Assembly: GCF_004363245.1 (NCBI RefSeq)
Contig: NZ_SNYV01000017.1
Location: forward strand, 310,001 to 374,000
Length of the DNA: 64,000 bases
Reading direction: 5' to 3'
From: Sphingobacterium yanglingense
GTDB lineage: Bacteria; Bacteroidota; Bacteroidia; Sphingobacteriales; Sphingobacteriaceae
The notes beneath the pieces were generated by a model. It saw only the letters and a list, made by a program, of their open reading frames with translations, was not told the origin of the DNA and did not search any database. The stretch's first letter is position 1. Each line of letters starts with the position of its first letter. This document shows positions 39,301-47,034 of the stretch, one piece after another. A program made the position numbers and the translations under genes.

Positions 39301-39670
39301 CACGCTCATCCCGTTTTATTACCACCGTATTATTATGGATCGTATAGGTGAGATTGCTTGCATTAAATACCTTAGAAAGGGATTGGTCCAGGCTTTCATC
39401 ACTAATCTGTACGGTAGTGCGCTCCTCGGCGAGCAGGCCATGCTCATACACAAATCGTACTCCCGTTTGTTTTGAGATTGTACCCAAAACTTGTTCAACT
39501 TTTCCGTTTTTAACTTTTAAGGTTACTTGACCATTGGTCGTTGCGAAGCTGGTGAACATTGAGGTTACTAAAATTAAACCGGTCAATTTCATCTTAATCA
39601 GCGTTTTCAAAAATCGGGCCTCCCGGTTAGTAACGGGCACAGCGATTTTTGAATATTTTTTAATATTCAT
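36317..39670 (-). CDS. Hybrid outer-membrane protein: SusC N-terminus fused to a small beta-barrel C-terminus
   Basis: 1,117 residues. Residues 1 to about 927 are identical to the SusC at 30674: leader, STN, CarboxypepD_reg-like, plug and roughly the first two thirds of the barrel up to WDIYDEE. From NGGLMSDIIEA on, the last 190 residues are identical to the C-terminal outer-membrane barrel of the protein at 41780. The join is in frame and is the tandem-duplication junction at 36887-36890. The STN signalling domain and plug remain, but the SusC barrel is incomplete and no SusD follows. It might fold into a chimaeric barrel, misfold, or act as a sigma-inducing decoy; I cannot tell which. The hybrid could also be a rare or assembly-generated form. 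Confidence 0.9.
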   Translation of the reverse strand: MNIKKYSKIAVPVTNREARFLKTLIKMKLTGLILVTSMFTSFATTNGQVTLKVKNGKVEQVLGTISKQTGVRFVYEHGLLAEERTTVQISDESLDQSLSKVFNASNLTYTIHNNTVVIKRDERAVAKYAVQQLVTGRVVDGEGNPVSGATVAVRGGKSTATSADGRFSVAGKVGDSIEVRYFGFKTQIITVDKLEGVQVVLQDEVDALDEVVVVGYGRQRKANLTGPVSSVNADQLKNIAPSNLSNTLAGRAPGVNVTNTSGMAGASSSLRIRGSFAEPLYVIDGIVRDKAAFDALEANEVDQMSFLKDAATAAVYGTRAGNGVVVVTTKKGINQAPVFNVQSSYNFSTPTQTLLADITTAADELTYQNRVAQFNWEQGDRKNPFVAPNGKEEFDYFLDKKYSVNDVIWRNPFSHRQSISVNGGGDKITYYNLVSYRKELGSYKTLEHEKFNLRSNVSAQLSDDFSVDVNIAMNQTNSDRFFWPFSTSADDADFDVADFYRVTFNWPKMYPFYLNADGTPSDSPTEYPVQTPMGSWQAWNVIDQVIGNRYVNRKVRQVNPILTLNYKLDKLIEGLSTKVVGSYVAQDYMKKRFMTFQKNYTFTSLDPNGNRFIPAPPSEDKINVFTFSQAQPFMDYTPERTWQYQVNWFLNYSRKFNKHAVDGILVYEQFKEGGTFINSRAESPIVSLDQMFIYPTDRNYRSTTAKETVDSRRGVIGRVNYNYADRYIAEFSFRYDGSPLFPNDKRWGFFPSMSAAWRVSEESFFTNLKNTVNDLKLRASYGSTGNDLNVSAERIGQFLYREKYTPSGGSIFGDRYYNGIAYGNNPTQNLTWTTSKSYNVGIDFAMLNSRLSGSLDGFVRKETDILGRRQNAMPDTYGRELAPENYAARSYRGGEVSLNWNDRIGEVSYGISANMGYAKDKWDIYDEENGGLMSDIIEANSAENVTTDIQHRSPVALGLGLQYRVNKKMSLNIGLTYAQTVSTLSSGSAANKVAQSQKLNYIGVPVQVSYKVWQKKRVSTYVTGGAAIEKSTSGRITNEFVLDDNVRATDQELLKASPVQFSVNAGVGIETQLTRKIGLYLEPGIRYNMDNNSTVQTIYNQKPVNFNLNIGFRIPLP

Positions 39671-39812
39671 AAATTTGTAAAGAATTTAATGGTTTATAAC
39701 AAATTTGAATTCATCATTAGCGGAGGTATGGCAGTACCTTCGCTTAGTTTATAATTTGGTATTCTATCTCATATATCGCCCTCCCAGTTTAGGTTTATTA
39801 TTTCACAATCAG

Positions 39813-40931
39813 TTATTTGACAATCAGCCTATCTTCTTCTATTAGATACTGATATCCTGTCAGGTCCTTTAATACCGAGCACACTTTAGCCAGTGTTACA
39901 TTACGTTCGATACTCCCGGTATATTTCTTTGTATCCAACGTCCTATCCACCTGCAACTTCACCCCATACCAACGGTTTATCTCCCTAAGAATCGTCTTGA
40001 TATCTTTGTTATTGAAATTGAAGAAACCATCTTTAATGGCCAATGCATCTTCAAGAAGTGTCGATTCCTCTGCTTTCAGTGTACCATTCACAATCCCTGC
40101 CTGGTATCCGGCCTCAAGAACGGCTTGTGCAGTCTGTGTATTCAATTGTAGTCGACCTTCGGTAAGCACCACCTGCGGTGCATCTTCGGTATAATTCCGA
40201 ATCGAGAAAGCAGTCCCTAATGCTTTGATTTCTAAACCATCTACCTCGACAATAAAAGGTTTGGCCGCATCCTTCGCTACTTCAAAAAAGGCCTCTCCTT
40301 TCACTTTAACCCGACGCTCCGTCTTTGAGAAAGCCGATAGATATTCGACTTTTGACTCTGGGCTCAACCACACCTTGGTGCCGTCAGAGAGTTTTAGGGA
40401 ATAAGAAGACCTAATCGGAGTGATGATCCGGTACCGACGGTTATTCGTATTTGCAGTACCCGGTGACTTTCCAACATCCTCTATACCGAGCTGCTTCACA
40501 AACTTGTCGTCGACTTCAAAGCGTGCCTGTGCATCCGTTGGCAGAATATCGTTCTTTTGCCCATATACAGTGTCCTCTACAATATAAGCGGGCTTATCAC
40601 TTTTGGCAAACCACAATACCCCGATGACCGACACTGCAATCAATAGCGCCGCCACAGTCCCCCACCTTATCCAATTGTATTTAACAACCGGAACATTCTG
40701 CGCTACCACACGGGACTGAAATACACTCCATTCCTTATCTATTTCTAGTTTCAGCAGATCTATTGGGGTTTCTATCCGACCACTTTCTATGACATTCCGC
40801 AAATACGTGCGTGCTTCTGGGTATTGGATCAATAAACCGGACAAAAGAAGCTCCTGCTCATCATTCAATATATGCCCAGCTGCCAATAAAGACGCCAGCT
40901 CCGCCAATACAATTTTGTCGTTTTCTATCAT
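39813..40931 (-). CDS. FecR-family anti-sigma factor, duplicate copy 2
   Basis: Identical 372-residue protein to that at 34350, with the membrane span near 90-108 and the FecR and DUF4974-like domains. Here the downstream gene is the SusC-barrel hybrid and not a full receptor. The hybrid's intact STN domain means that FecR could still bind it. Two copies of both anti-sigma and sigma keep the ratio constant while raising total dosage. Confidence 0.96.
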   Translation of the reverse strand: MIENDKIVLAELASLLAAGHILNDEQELLLSGLLIQYPEARTYLRNVIESGRIETPIDLLKLEIDKEWSVFQSRVVAQNVPVVKYNWIRWGTVAALLIAVSVIGVLWFAKSDKPAYIVEDTVYGQKNDILPTDAQARFEVDDKFVKQLGIEDVGKSPGTANTNNRRYRIITPIRSSYSLKLSDGTKVWLSPESKVEYLSAFSKTERRVKVKGEAFFEVAKDAAKPFIVEVDGLEIKALGTAFSIRNYTEDAPQVVLTEGRLQLNTQTAQAVLEAGYQAGIVNGTLKAEESTLLEDALAIKDGFFNFNNKDIKTILREINRWYGVKLQVDRTLDTKKYTGSIERNVTLAKVCSVLKDLTGYQYLIEEDRLIVK

Positions 40932-40997
40932 AATTTGTTTATAAGTAACTTGAAAATCAAAAAAGGGTGTCTTCGGATTTACTTTTTTTAATATTCT

Positions 40998-41537
40998 TTA
41001 AATAGCGCTATAAAGGGCTGTTAAAAACAACAGAACAAGTAAGGGTACAAGTTTGCTTTTCAATATCCGTAGAGCTCTTTGCCGTTGGCTTTTAACCGTA
41101 TTCAAACTTATATTCAAAAGCTTAGCAACCTCATCGTATTTCTTTCCATCAAAATAGATAAGCTTACAGATATGCTGGCATTTATCTGGCAAGGTGGAAA
41201 GTTGTTTATGGAGCACTCCGATTATCTCAGCTCTAATCAAACTAGTCAATTGATCTTCATCTTCTCCTTCGACTTCCAATATCGTATGCACCTTTGCAGC
41301 AGTCGCTTCTCTTCGTTTATAATTTAAGCATTGATATTTGACGGTACTATATAGAAAGCTTTTGACAACAGGTTCTGGTTGTTTGAGGATATCATTTCTA
41401 TCAAGAAGGATAATAAAAGCCTCTTGTACGATGTCTTTGGCTATTTCCTCGGAATCAACGAAAGGATACGCATAGACTGTCAACCGTACAAAATACTCTT
41501 TGAAAAGCGTTTCTATTCCTAACATACCCCTTATCAA
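40998..41537 (-). CDS. ECF sigma factor, duplicate copy 2
   Basis: Identical to the sigma factor at 35535, including the TTG/ATG choice: the ATG at 41525 is preceded by AAGGGGT and is preferred. It lies 242 bp after the stop codon of the intact barrel-protein gene. It is 66 bp before its fecR, like copy 1. Confidence 0.95.
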   Translation of the reverse strand: MIRGMLGIETLFKEYFVRLTVYAYPFVDSEEIAKDIVQEAFIILLDRNDILKQPEPVVKSFLYSTVKYQCLNYKRREATAAKVHTILEVEGEDEDQLTSLIRAEIIGVLHKQLSTLPDKCQHICKLIYFDGKKYDEVAKLLNISLNTVKSQRQRALRILKSKLVPLLVLLFLTALYSAI

Positions 41538-41779
41538 TTAAGAATTTCAAAAATAAGCCAGGAACAATTCCGAAGCCAAGGCAAATTATAAATTTTTTAT
41601 CTATTTCAGGGTCTTGATTATGAAATCTATAAGAGAGAAGAAAAAATCTTATAAAGAAGAAATGCAAGGTAATTTAACCTTAGTCGGGGGAATTTTATAT
41701 TTCACATCGCTAATGAGCATTAGCTAACGTTATCACAGCCAAAAATTTAACAGATAACCTAGCTCCGCTGACTGATACC

Positions 41780-43147
41780 TTATGGCAGCGGTATTCTAAA
41801 GCCGATGTTCAAATTGAAGTTGACCGGCTTTTGATTATAGATCGTCTGCACTGTACTATTATTATCCATATTATAGCGGATACCCGGCTCTAGGTATAAT
41901 CCGATCTTTCTCGTCAGTTGAGTTTCTATACCTACTCCAGCATTTACAGAAAATTGAACCGGAGAAGCTTTTAATAGCTCCTGATCTGTTGCTCTTACAT
42001 TATCGTCAAGGACAAACTCATTTGTGATCCGACCGCTGGTCGACTTCTCTATAGCCGCTCCCCCGGTTACATATGTAGAAACTCTCTTTTTTTGCCAGAC
42101 TTTATAGCTCACCTGTACAGGCACACCGATATAATTCAGTTTTTGAGATTGAGCTACCTTATTAGCAGCACTTCCTGAAGAGAGCGTTGATACGGTCTGC
42201 GCATAGGTCAAACCGATATTCAAGCTCATTTTCTTATTCACCCGATATTGAAGCCCCAGTCCAAGCGCCACCGGACTACGGTGTTGAATATCTGTCGTCA
42301 CGTTTTCTGCCGAGTTAGCTTCAATGATATCCGACATCAACCCGCCATTCTCTCCATCAAGGGGATAATCCCCACTGGTCACTGGTGCACCACTCATACT
42401 GGCATAACCACTCACGTTCTGCCCCGAACTAACACGCATCCGATTCGAATATGCTGCTATAGACCATCTCCCACTGTTTATTAATTTATTCTTTATTTTG
42501 CTGTTATCAGCATAAAGATTATCCATGGCCAATCGTTCATAATTTTCATTATTGCGCACCAACACCTCATCATCACGATCACTATGGGTAGGATTAAATA
42601 CACGATTCTGCAACACCATCTCTAAAGGCTTTATCGTATTATTTTCGAAGTCAAATCCGTTATCCCAGCCCACAAGCTTTGTCAGTGCAGGTAATTCAGC
42701 GAAATAAGAATTTTTCACAATTTTATCCGATGAACCATTTTTCAGTTTAGCCTGTTCTGTTTCATTATGATGAGACTCCATATCATTCGAATACGACATT
42801 CCTTGAGATAACCCTTCTCCGCCTGGAAGTTCGGAGTTTATCCCCTCGCTATGTTGGCTCAAAATAGGCTCATCAGCAGGAGGCTGTGTAGGGTAGAAAA
42901 CAGGATACAGAAACACCAATACCAGCGCTGCGGTAACAATAGCTGTCCCTCCCCATATCAGCCTGATCACCGAACGCTTATTAGCTTTGGGTACCGCTTC
43001 CTGCTGTAAATTCGGATGTAACGGAATTACCTTTCCTGAATCGGCATCAAAAAGCCTATCTGAAATGCTCTCCCATAAGTTTTCCGGTGCTTGCTCTTGC
43101 CCATTCTGCACCTTCTTATCCAAATCATTTAACCAGTTATCTTTCAT
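41780..43147 (-). CDS. Inner-membrane-anchored protein with C-terminal outer-membrane-type beta-barrel (PorT-like)
   Basis: 455 residues. A cytoplasmic-looking N-terminus of about 60 residues (DNWLNDLDKKVQNGQEQAPENLW) precedes one membrane span (about 61-84, LIWGGTAIVTAALVLVFLY). A long polar linker and a C-terminal porin-like barrel with alternating strands follow (LGLGLQYRVNKKMSLNIGLTY ... FNLNIGFRIPLP). Such genes are common directly after ECF sigma genes in Bacteroidota, and the N-terminal part is a plausible anti-sigma region. The start overlaps the stop of the sigma gene at 43137 by 11 bp, which implies translational coupling. The last 190 codons belong to the duplicated unit and reappear in the hybrid at 36317. 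Confidence 0.85.
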   Translation of the reverse strand: MKDNWLNDLDKKVQNGQEQAPENLWESISDRLFDADSGKVIPLHPNLQQEAVPKANKRSVIRLIWGGTAIVTAALVLVFLYPVFYPTQPPADEPILSQHSEGINSELPGGEGLSQGMSYSNDMESHHNETEQAKLKNGSSDKIVKNSYFAELPALTKLVGWDNGFDFENNTIKPLEMVLQNRVFNPTHSDRDDEVLVRNNENYERLAMDNLYADNSKIKNKLINSGRWSIAAYSNRMRVSSGQNVSGYASMSGAPVTSGDYPLDGENGGLMSDIIEANSAENVTTDIQHRSPVALGLGLQYRVNKKMSLNIGLTYAQTVSTLSSGSAANKVAQSQKLNYIGVPVQVSYKVWQKKRVSTYVTGGAAIEKSTSGRITNEFVLDDNVRATDQELLKASPVQFSVNAGVGIETQLTRKIGLYLEPGIRYNMDNNSTVQTIYNQKPVNFNLNIGFRIPLP

Positions 43148-43712
43148 AAGCTACCTCCTGTGACTGCCTAAATTTACCTATCTCTCTTGCCAAAAGCTTT
43201 TTGGCTCGATGAAACTGTGATGCTGATGAGCTTTCTGCTATCCCTAACTCTTCAGCAATTTCGCGATGGCTTCTCTTTTCAAAAACGAACAAATTGAATA
43301 CAACTCTATATCCGACAGGGAGGCAACCGATCAAATTCAAGATCACCTCATTGGGGATATCATTTACTACGGGCTCCGGTTCGTCTGCTATTTCGGGAAA
43401 ATCCTCATCTATTAATTCGAATTCTTCCTTTTTTGATAGCCGCAAATACCGCAGCGATTCATTAATGACGATCTTTGAAGCCCAGGCCCGCAAAGATCCC
43501 GCACCGCGATACTGAAAAGAATCGATCGCATTAAACATCTTGACGAAACTATTTTGCAACACATCTCCCACATCCTCACGAAACCTGATATACCTTAGAC
43601 TGACATAGGTGAACTCGCTGGAATAAGCCTCATACAGCTCCTTCCATGCACGTTGCTCCCGCTTTTGCAAGCGATCTACGACGTCTTTCTCCCAGCCCTT
43701 GTTTATCGTCAT
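43137..43712 (-). CDS. ECF-type RNA polymerase sigma factor
   Basis: 191 residues with sigma region 2 (WKELYEAYSSEFTYVSLRYIRFREDVGDVLQNSFVKMFNAID) and region 4 (LPVGYRVVFNLFVFEKRSHREIAEELGIAESSSASQFHRAKKLL). It is unlike the FecR-coupled sigmas here: no hydrophobic tail, and the next gene is a barrel protein with an N-terminal membrane anchor. The overlap with that gene suggests sigma/anti-sigma partners. Its target genes are not evident; it may control the downstream duplicated locus or genes elsewhere. Confidence 0.93.
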   Translation of the reverse strand: MTINKGWEKDVVDRLQKREQRAWKELYEAYSSEFTYVSLRYIRFREDVGDVLQNSFVKMFNAIDSFQYRGAGSLRAWASKIVINESLRYLRLSKKEEFELIDEDFPEIADEPEPVVNDIPNEVILNLIGCLPVGYRVVFNLFVFEKRSHREIAEELGIAESSSASQFHRAKKLLAREIGKFRQSQEVAYER

Positions 43713-43735
43713 GAATATTGGTAAGATGCATTTGC

Positions 43736-43779
43736 AAAAAAGAGGTCCCGCAAATCTATCTTAACAAGACCTCTTTTTT
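43736..43779 (-). terminator. Terminator after the lipoprotein gene at 43785
   Basis: AAAAAAGAGGTC and GACCTCTTTTTT form a perfect 12-bp inverted repeat with a 20-base loop. On the minus strand it lies just after the stop of the 43785 gene and before the sigma gene start, with a T run on exit. Confidence 0.8.
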
Positions 43780-43784
43780 ACGAT

Positions 43785-44396
43785 TTACTTTTTCACAAGG
43801 GACTGAAAATCGTAGAATATAGCTTCAAATGGAGCAACAGCTGTACCATCGACAGTCACCTTGTCTACTGTAAGACCAAATTTTAAGGCTTTTGTTTTAC
43901 CTGTATACGTGCCTGCCTGTTTTGCTACAACATTCACCACTACTTTCTTATTCGCATTATCCACGGGAAACTGTAGCTCTATTGCTTTAGGGGCAAAAGT
44001 AAGATCAACAGCTGTTTTACTACCGTTCACCTTTGCTGTGTAGCTTACATCGTACTTAACTTTACCCAATTTATTAATAACCTCCTGTGCTTTCACTTTA
44101 TCTTTCACAACAGAAAACACGATTTCAGTCACAGGTAGATCCACTATCGAGATCGTATTGTTTTTTGCAGACAACGCAATTGTCGACTCCGACTTAGTCG
44201 TTCCCTGTGTTAGCGCCAACTTACCACTGAAATTCCCATTGACATCTTCCAACTTGACCGGGACAACTGGTTTCGTATTATTGTCTTTCTTACATGACAC
44301 GAAAGTCAATCCTACAACCACCACTAAAGCCATCAACATCTTAATTGTATTTATTGTTCTCATTTTAAAGTTCTTTTTAATTTTTTTATAAAACAT
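43785..44396 (-). CDS. Small lipoprotein, possibly DUF4840-like
   Basis: Open frame of 203 residues. The ATG at 44363 (MRTINTIKML) is the more likely start, because it puts the lipoprotein leader at the N-terminus (LMALVVVVGLTFVSC) and has AAAGAAC upstream; this gives 192 residues. The mature part is beta-rich, opening with VNGNFSGKLALTQGTTKSES, which resembles the DUF4840 group of Bacteroidota lipoproteins as I remember them; this assignment is tentative. It is flanked by terminators on both sides and so appears to be a single-gene unit. Confidence 0.75.
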   Translation of the reverse strand: MFYKKIKKNFKMRTINTIKMLMALVVVVGLTFVSCKKDNNTKPVVPVKLEDVNGNFSGKLALTQGTTKSESTIALSAKNNTISIVDLPVTEIVFSVVKDKVKAQEVINKLGKVKYDVSYTAKVNGSKTAVDLTFAPKAIELQFPVDNANKKVVVNVVAKQAGTYTGKTKALKFGLTVDKVTVDGTAVAPFEAIFYDFQSLVKK

Positions 44397-44484
44397 TCAT
44401 TTTCCTGTGAGTACTCACCCTAATAAACCCCACAATTCAAATTCCTTGCATGAACATTTCAAGAAAAAATAAAATAAAACACAA

Positions 44485-44505
44485 AAAGCTCTTTTACAGA
44501 GCTTT
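44485..44505 (-). terminator. Terminator after the SH3-domain protein gene
   Basis: AAAGCTCT and AGAGCTTT make an 8-bp stem with a five-base loop; on the minus strand TTTTTGTGTTTT follows. Confidence 0.7.
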
Positions 44506-44535
44506 AAATTTTAATAAAAATTTATACAAGAAGTT

Positions 44536-45762
44536 CTAGCAGTAGTAAACCGACTCAAAAGATACCGGCACCCCATCTTTAAAGCGGATTGCAAAGAAGC
44601 CTGCATCACCATTGGCGATACGGTAATAGTGAGGCATATTAGTCCAATCTACGGAGAGTAGATGACCAAACTTGCTAACAAAGTCACGTTCGCTGTAACT
44701 GCCATCAATGATTTCTTTGCCCAGCACTACAGCCTGCTGCTCGGCAAATGTCATGGAATACACCGAACCCACCATTTTATTTTTTGAGGGGTAATCCTCT
44801 TCAAACGCCAAAATAATATCAGGAGAGCGGTAAAAATAAAGCGGTTCCCAACCACATTCTGGCGAATCGGGGATATCCTTAACCTTTTTCAGATTCAGAT
44901 CTGCAGCCTCTCTTTCCGAAATTTTACCATCCCAGAGCCTTCTTCCCTGAACTAGATAATACATACTCAGTCTACGCATTTCTTTTTCATACACCTCATA
45001 ATCTAAGTTCTGGAGCTTAGAGGCTAGCAGAAGTTCAAAATCAATATCCACCTTAGCATTAGTCTGCCCTGATCGCTCCCAAGATTCTTTGTAATAATTG
45101 AGCGCCTGCAACATCTCTTCCTTTGTACCGGACCAAGCAATCTCGCGCAGGCGGCTTACTGCATTCAGTTCCTCAGTCATATCTTTACCTTTGACCTTAA
45201 GGTAGGCATCTAAAAGTTGTTGATACGTAAACCCCATCCCCAGGTACTTGGCCTGTATATATTCGGGCTGTTCATGAAAATGATCCCCGATATACACCCA
45301 ACCATCATTATACAGCGGATAGTAATCCAAGGAAATATGTTCATTGAGGCGCGCTTTACGCACTATCTTACCTTCTACTGAAGGTTGATCACGGACACGT
45401 AATTCTGCTGCCTCGACATAGAGATGAGGACCTTGATATCCCTCTTCACCTCTGTAAAAATATTGCGCAGGTTCGCCAGCAGACTTTTTACCGAACATAC
45501 GTGTATCCAAGGGCTGCTTTGGTATATAGCCGATGTCACCATTGCTGACCCGGATTCTATAATGTGTACGCGTCGAATCCAAAACTGTTATCGATGCCTC
45601 TGTGCAAAATACACCGAGTATAGCTTCTTTATTTTCTGGTGTGGAAAATAGATGTCCCCAGCGCGATGTATATACTGGTCTCCACTCTTTGGTCTGTGCA
45701 TTTCCCAAAAACACAGCAAGCATACAGGCGATAAAGCCTGCAGCGAATCTTCTTTTACGCAT
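44536..45762 (-). CDS. Secreted protein with two SH3-like domains
   Basis: 408 residues. Signal peptide (FAAGFIACMLAVFLGNAQ), then a bacterial SH3-like segment with YRIRVSNGDIGYIPKQPL (about 65-85) and a second one with AAELRVRDQPSVEGKIVRKARLNEHISL and WVYIGD (about 118-165). The rest is helical and of unknown function. Bacterial SH3 domains often bind peptidoglycan or other envelope ligands. It follows an HTH gene by 36 bp on the same strand and is closed by the terminator at 44485. It could be co-transcribed with the two HTH genes. Confidence 0.8.
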   Translation of the reverse strand: MRKRRFAAGFIACMLAVFLGNAQTKEWRPVYTSRWGHLFSTPENKEAILGVFCTEASITVLDSTRTHYRIRVSNGDIGYIPKQPLDTRMFGKKSAGEPAQYFYRGEEGYQGPHLYVEAAELRVRDQPSVEGKIVRKARLNEHISLDYYPLYNDGWVYIGDHFHEQPEYIQAKYLGMGFTYQQLLDAYLKVKGKDMTEELNAVSRLREIAWSGTKEEMLQALNYYKESWERSGQTNAKVDIDFELLLASKLQNLDYEVYEKEMRRLSMYYLVQGRRLWDGKISEREAADLNLKKVKDIPDSPECGWEPLYFYRSPDIILAFEEDYPSKNKMVGSVYSMTFAEQQAVVLGKEIIDGSYSERDFVSKFGHLLSVDWTNMPHYYRIANGDAGFFAIRFKDGVPVSFESVYYC

Positions 45763-45798
45763 ACCTAATGATCAGCTTTTCGGGCTGTTCGACAGCCC

Positions 45799-46242
45799 CT
45801 ATTTTTTCTTTTTCTTCTTTTTGCTGTCCTTACCTTTTTTCTCGAGTAACTCTACTCGTTTTGTCAAAGCCTGAACATGCAGGGCATGCTCTGCAATCAA
45901 TGTGCCAAGCTCCTTGAGTGTATCATATAATGCAAGTTGGAGTTCCTGCATTGAAATTGGCGCGGGAGACTCATTAGCGACCACAGGCTTATTTTCCACA
46001 ACACCTACAGGCATCGGTCTGAGCATCTCTCCTTCCCCTAGCAACAGCCAAGAGGGATTTATTTCGGGATATTTGGACAACACTTTCAGTAAGGCATCCG
46101 AACTAAGGCCAGATTTCTTTTGTTCGCCTTTAAAATTGGCATAAGACATGCCAAGATCCTTAAAGAACTCCATTTTACTCAATTTAGCGTGGCCAGCGAT
46201 CAATAGGATACGCTCTTTAACAGTAAGTGATAGATTGTCCAT
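45799..46242 (-). CDS. Phage-repressor-like HTH protein with coiled coil and polylysine tail
   Basis: 147 residues. The N-terminal HTH (VKERILLIAGHAKLSKMEFFKDLGMSYANFKG) is followed by the block SSDALLKVLSKYPEINPSWLLLGEGEML, typical of CI-like regulators in Bacteroidota. The C-terminal part is a predicted coiled coil (TLKELGTLIAEHALHVQALTKRVELLEKK) ending in a run of seven lysines. It lies 4 bp after a paralogous HTH gene. No LexA-like peptidase domain is present, so it is not a self-cleaving repressor. Confidence 0.85.
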   Translation of the reverse strand: MDNLSLTVKERILLIAGHAKLSKMEFFKDLGMSYANFKGEQKKSGLSSDALLKVLSKYPEINPSWLLLGEGEMLRPMPVGVVENKPVVANESPAPISMQELQLALYDTLKELGTLIAEHALHVQALTKRVELLEKKGKDSKKKKKKK

Positions 46243-46246
46243 ATGA

Positions 46247-46675
46247 TTAGTCTTTTCTTAGTAAGGTTATCTCGCGTTCCAGCAGTGTCAGATGCTTCTC
46301 CAAAGCGGCAATTGTCTTCTCCTGCGACTTAATAGTCACTTCTTGAGAAGATATAACACGCTGCATAGAATGAATGACAGCATTACTCACCCCCTCAAGC
46401 TCTGCATTCAAATAGGTTTCGTTACGTTCTTCAGTATGTACAGCATCCCGGAACATTTCCCCCTCACCAACCAATAGCCAAGCCGGGCTAATATCTTTGT
46501 GTACAGATAAAATCATTGCCAAGGCATCAGAACTAAGCGCAGACTGTTTTTGGACTCCCTTAAAATTACCATAAGACAATCCTAACTCATTGAAAAACTC
46601 CAACATGTTAATACCTTTCTCCTGCGCTATCCGAACCACCCTATCTTTAATATTATAAACTATTTTCTCTTTCAT
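46247..46675 (-). CDS. Phage-repressor-like HTH protein with coiled coil
   Basis: 142 residues, paralogous to the next gene. HTH: KDRVVRIAQEKGINMLEFFNELGLSYGNFKG; then SSDALAMILSVHKDISPAWLLVGEGEMF. The C-terminus is a heptad-like helix (SQEVTIKSQEKTIAALEKHLTLLEREI). The two proteins could form homo- or heterodimers through the coiled coils. The gene is divergent from the five-gene operon starting at 47035, with 359 bp between, so it is a candidate regulator of that operon. That link is only positional. Confidence 0.86.
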   Translation of the reverse strand: MKEKIVYNIKDRVVRIAQEKGINMLEFFNELGLSYGNFKGVQKQSALSSDALAMILSVHKDISPAWLLVGEGEMFRDAVHTEERNETYLNAELEGVSNAVIHSMQRVISSQEVTIKSQEKTIAALEKHLTLLEREITLLRKD

Positions 46676-47034
46676 CTTGTTTAAGAAAAATATTTATCTT
46701 AAATTTGGTTAACAATTATAAAATAGTATCTCTAACAAGGATACTCCGTCAATTGAACTTGTGAGTTCATTTTCCCTACGCACCATTTACAATTACAAAA
46801 CAGATGCAATGAAACCATTGTCGGCGCCGTAATGATTTCTAGTGTATCACAGTTTAATGTCAATGATGCCCTATCACTCGTCCCGATTCATCGGGATAGA
46901 CAACTTGCTATATAGCGTAAGCGTTCGTGAGGAGCTCATTGTCAGCAAACTAAAAATTATTACGAAACCTTAGGAACATACGTCCAAAATAAATGGACAA
47001 ATGCCACTTATCGTTTCACCACCTTTAAGTAATT
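46676..47034. other. Divergent intergenic region between HTH genes and the five-gene operon
   Basis: No ORF supported. It holds a hairpin TCCCGA-TTCA-TCGGGA (46881-46896) and a short inverted repeat GTCCA-N7-TGGAC (46982-46998) 36 bp before the first operon start, which could be an operator. No convincing TAnnTTTG element was found on either strand. Confidence 0.45.

Larger units (their letters stand above)
36887..42349. repeat. Tandem duplication unit 2 (5,463 bp)
   Basis: Second unit, in direct orientation and abutting unit 1. After 42353 the sequence continues into the unique N-terminal part of the barrel-protein gene. Corresponding genes in the two units are all offset by exactly 5,463 bp. 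Confidence 0.95.

Noticed and set aside
31424..42353. Insertion sequence or transposon as the cause of the duplication
   Set aside because: No transposase, inverted ends or target duplication at the junctions; the ends fall inside two coding genes and share only four bases.
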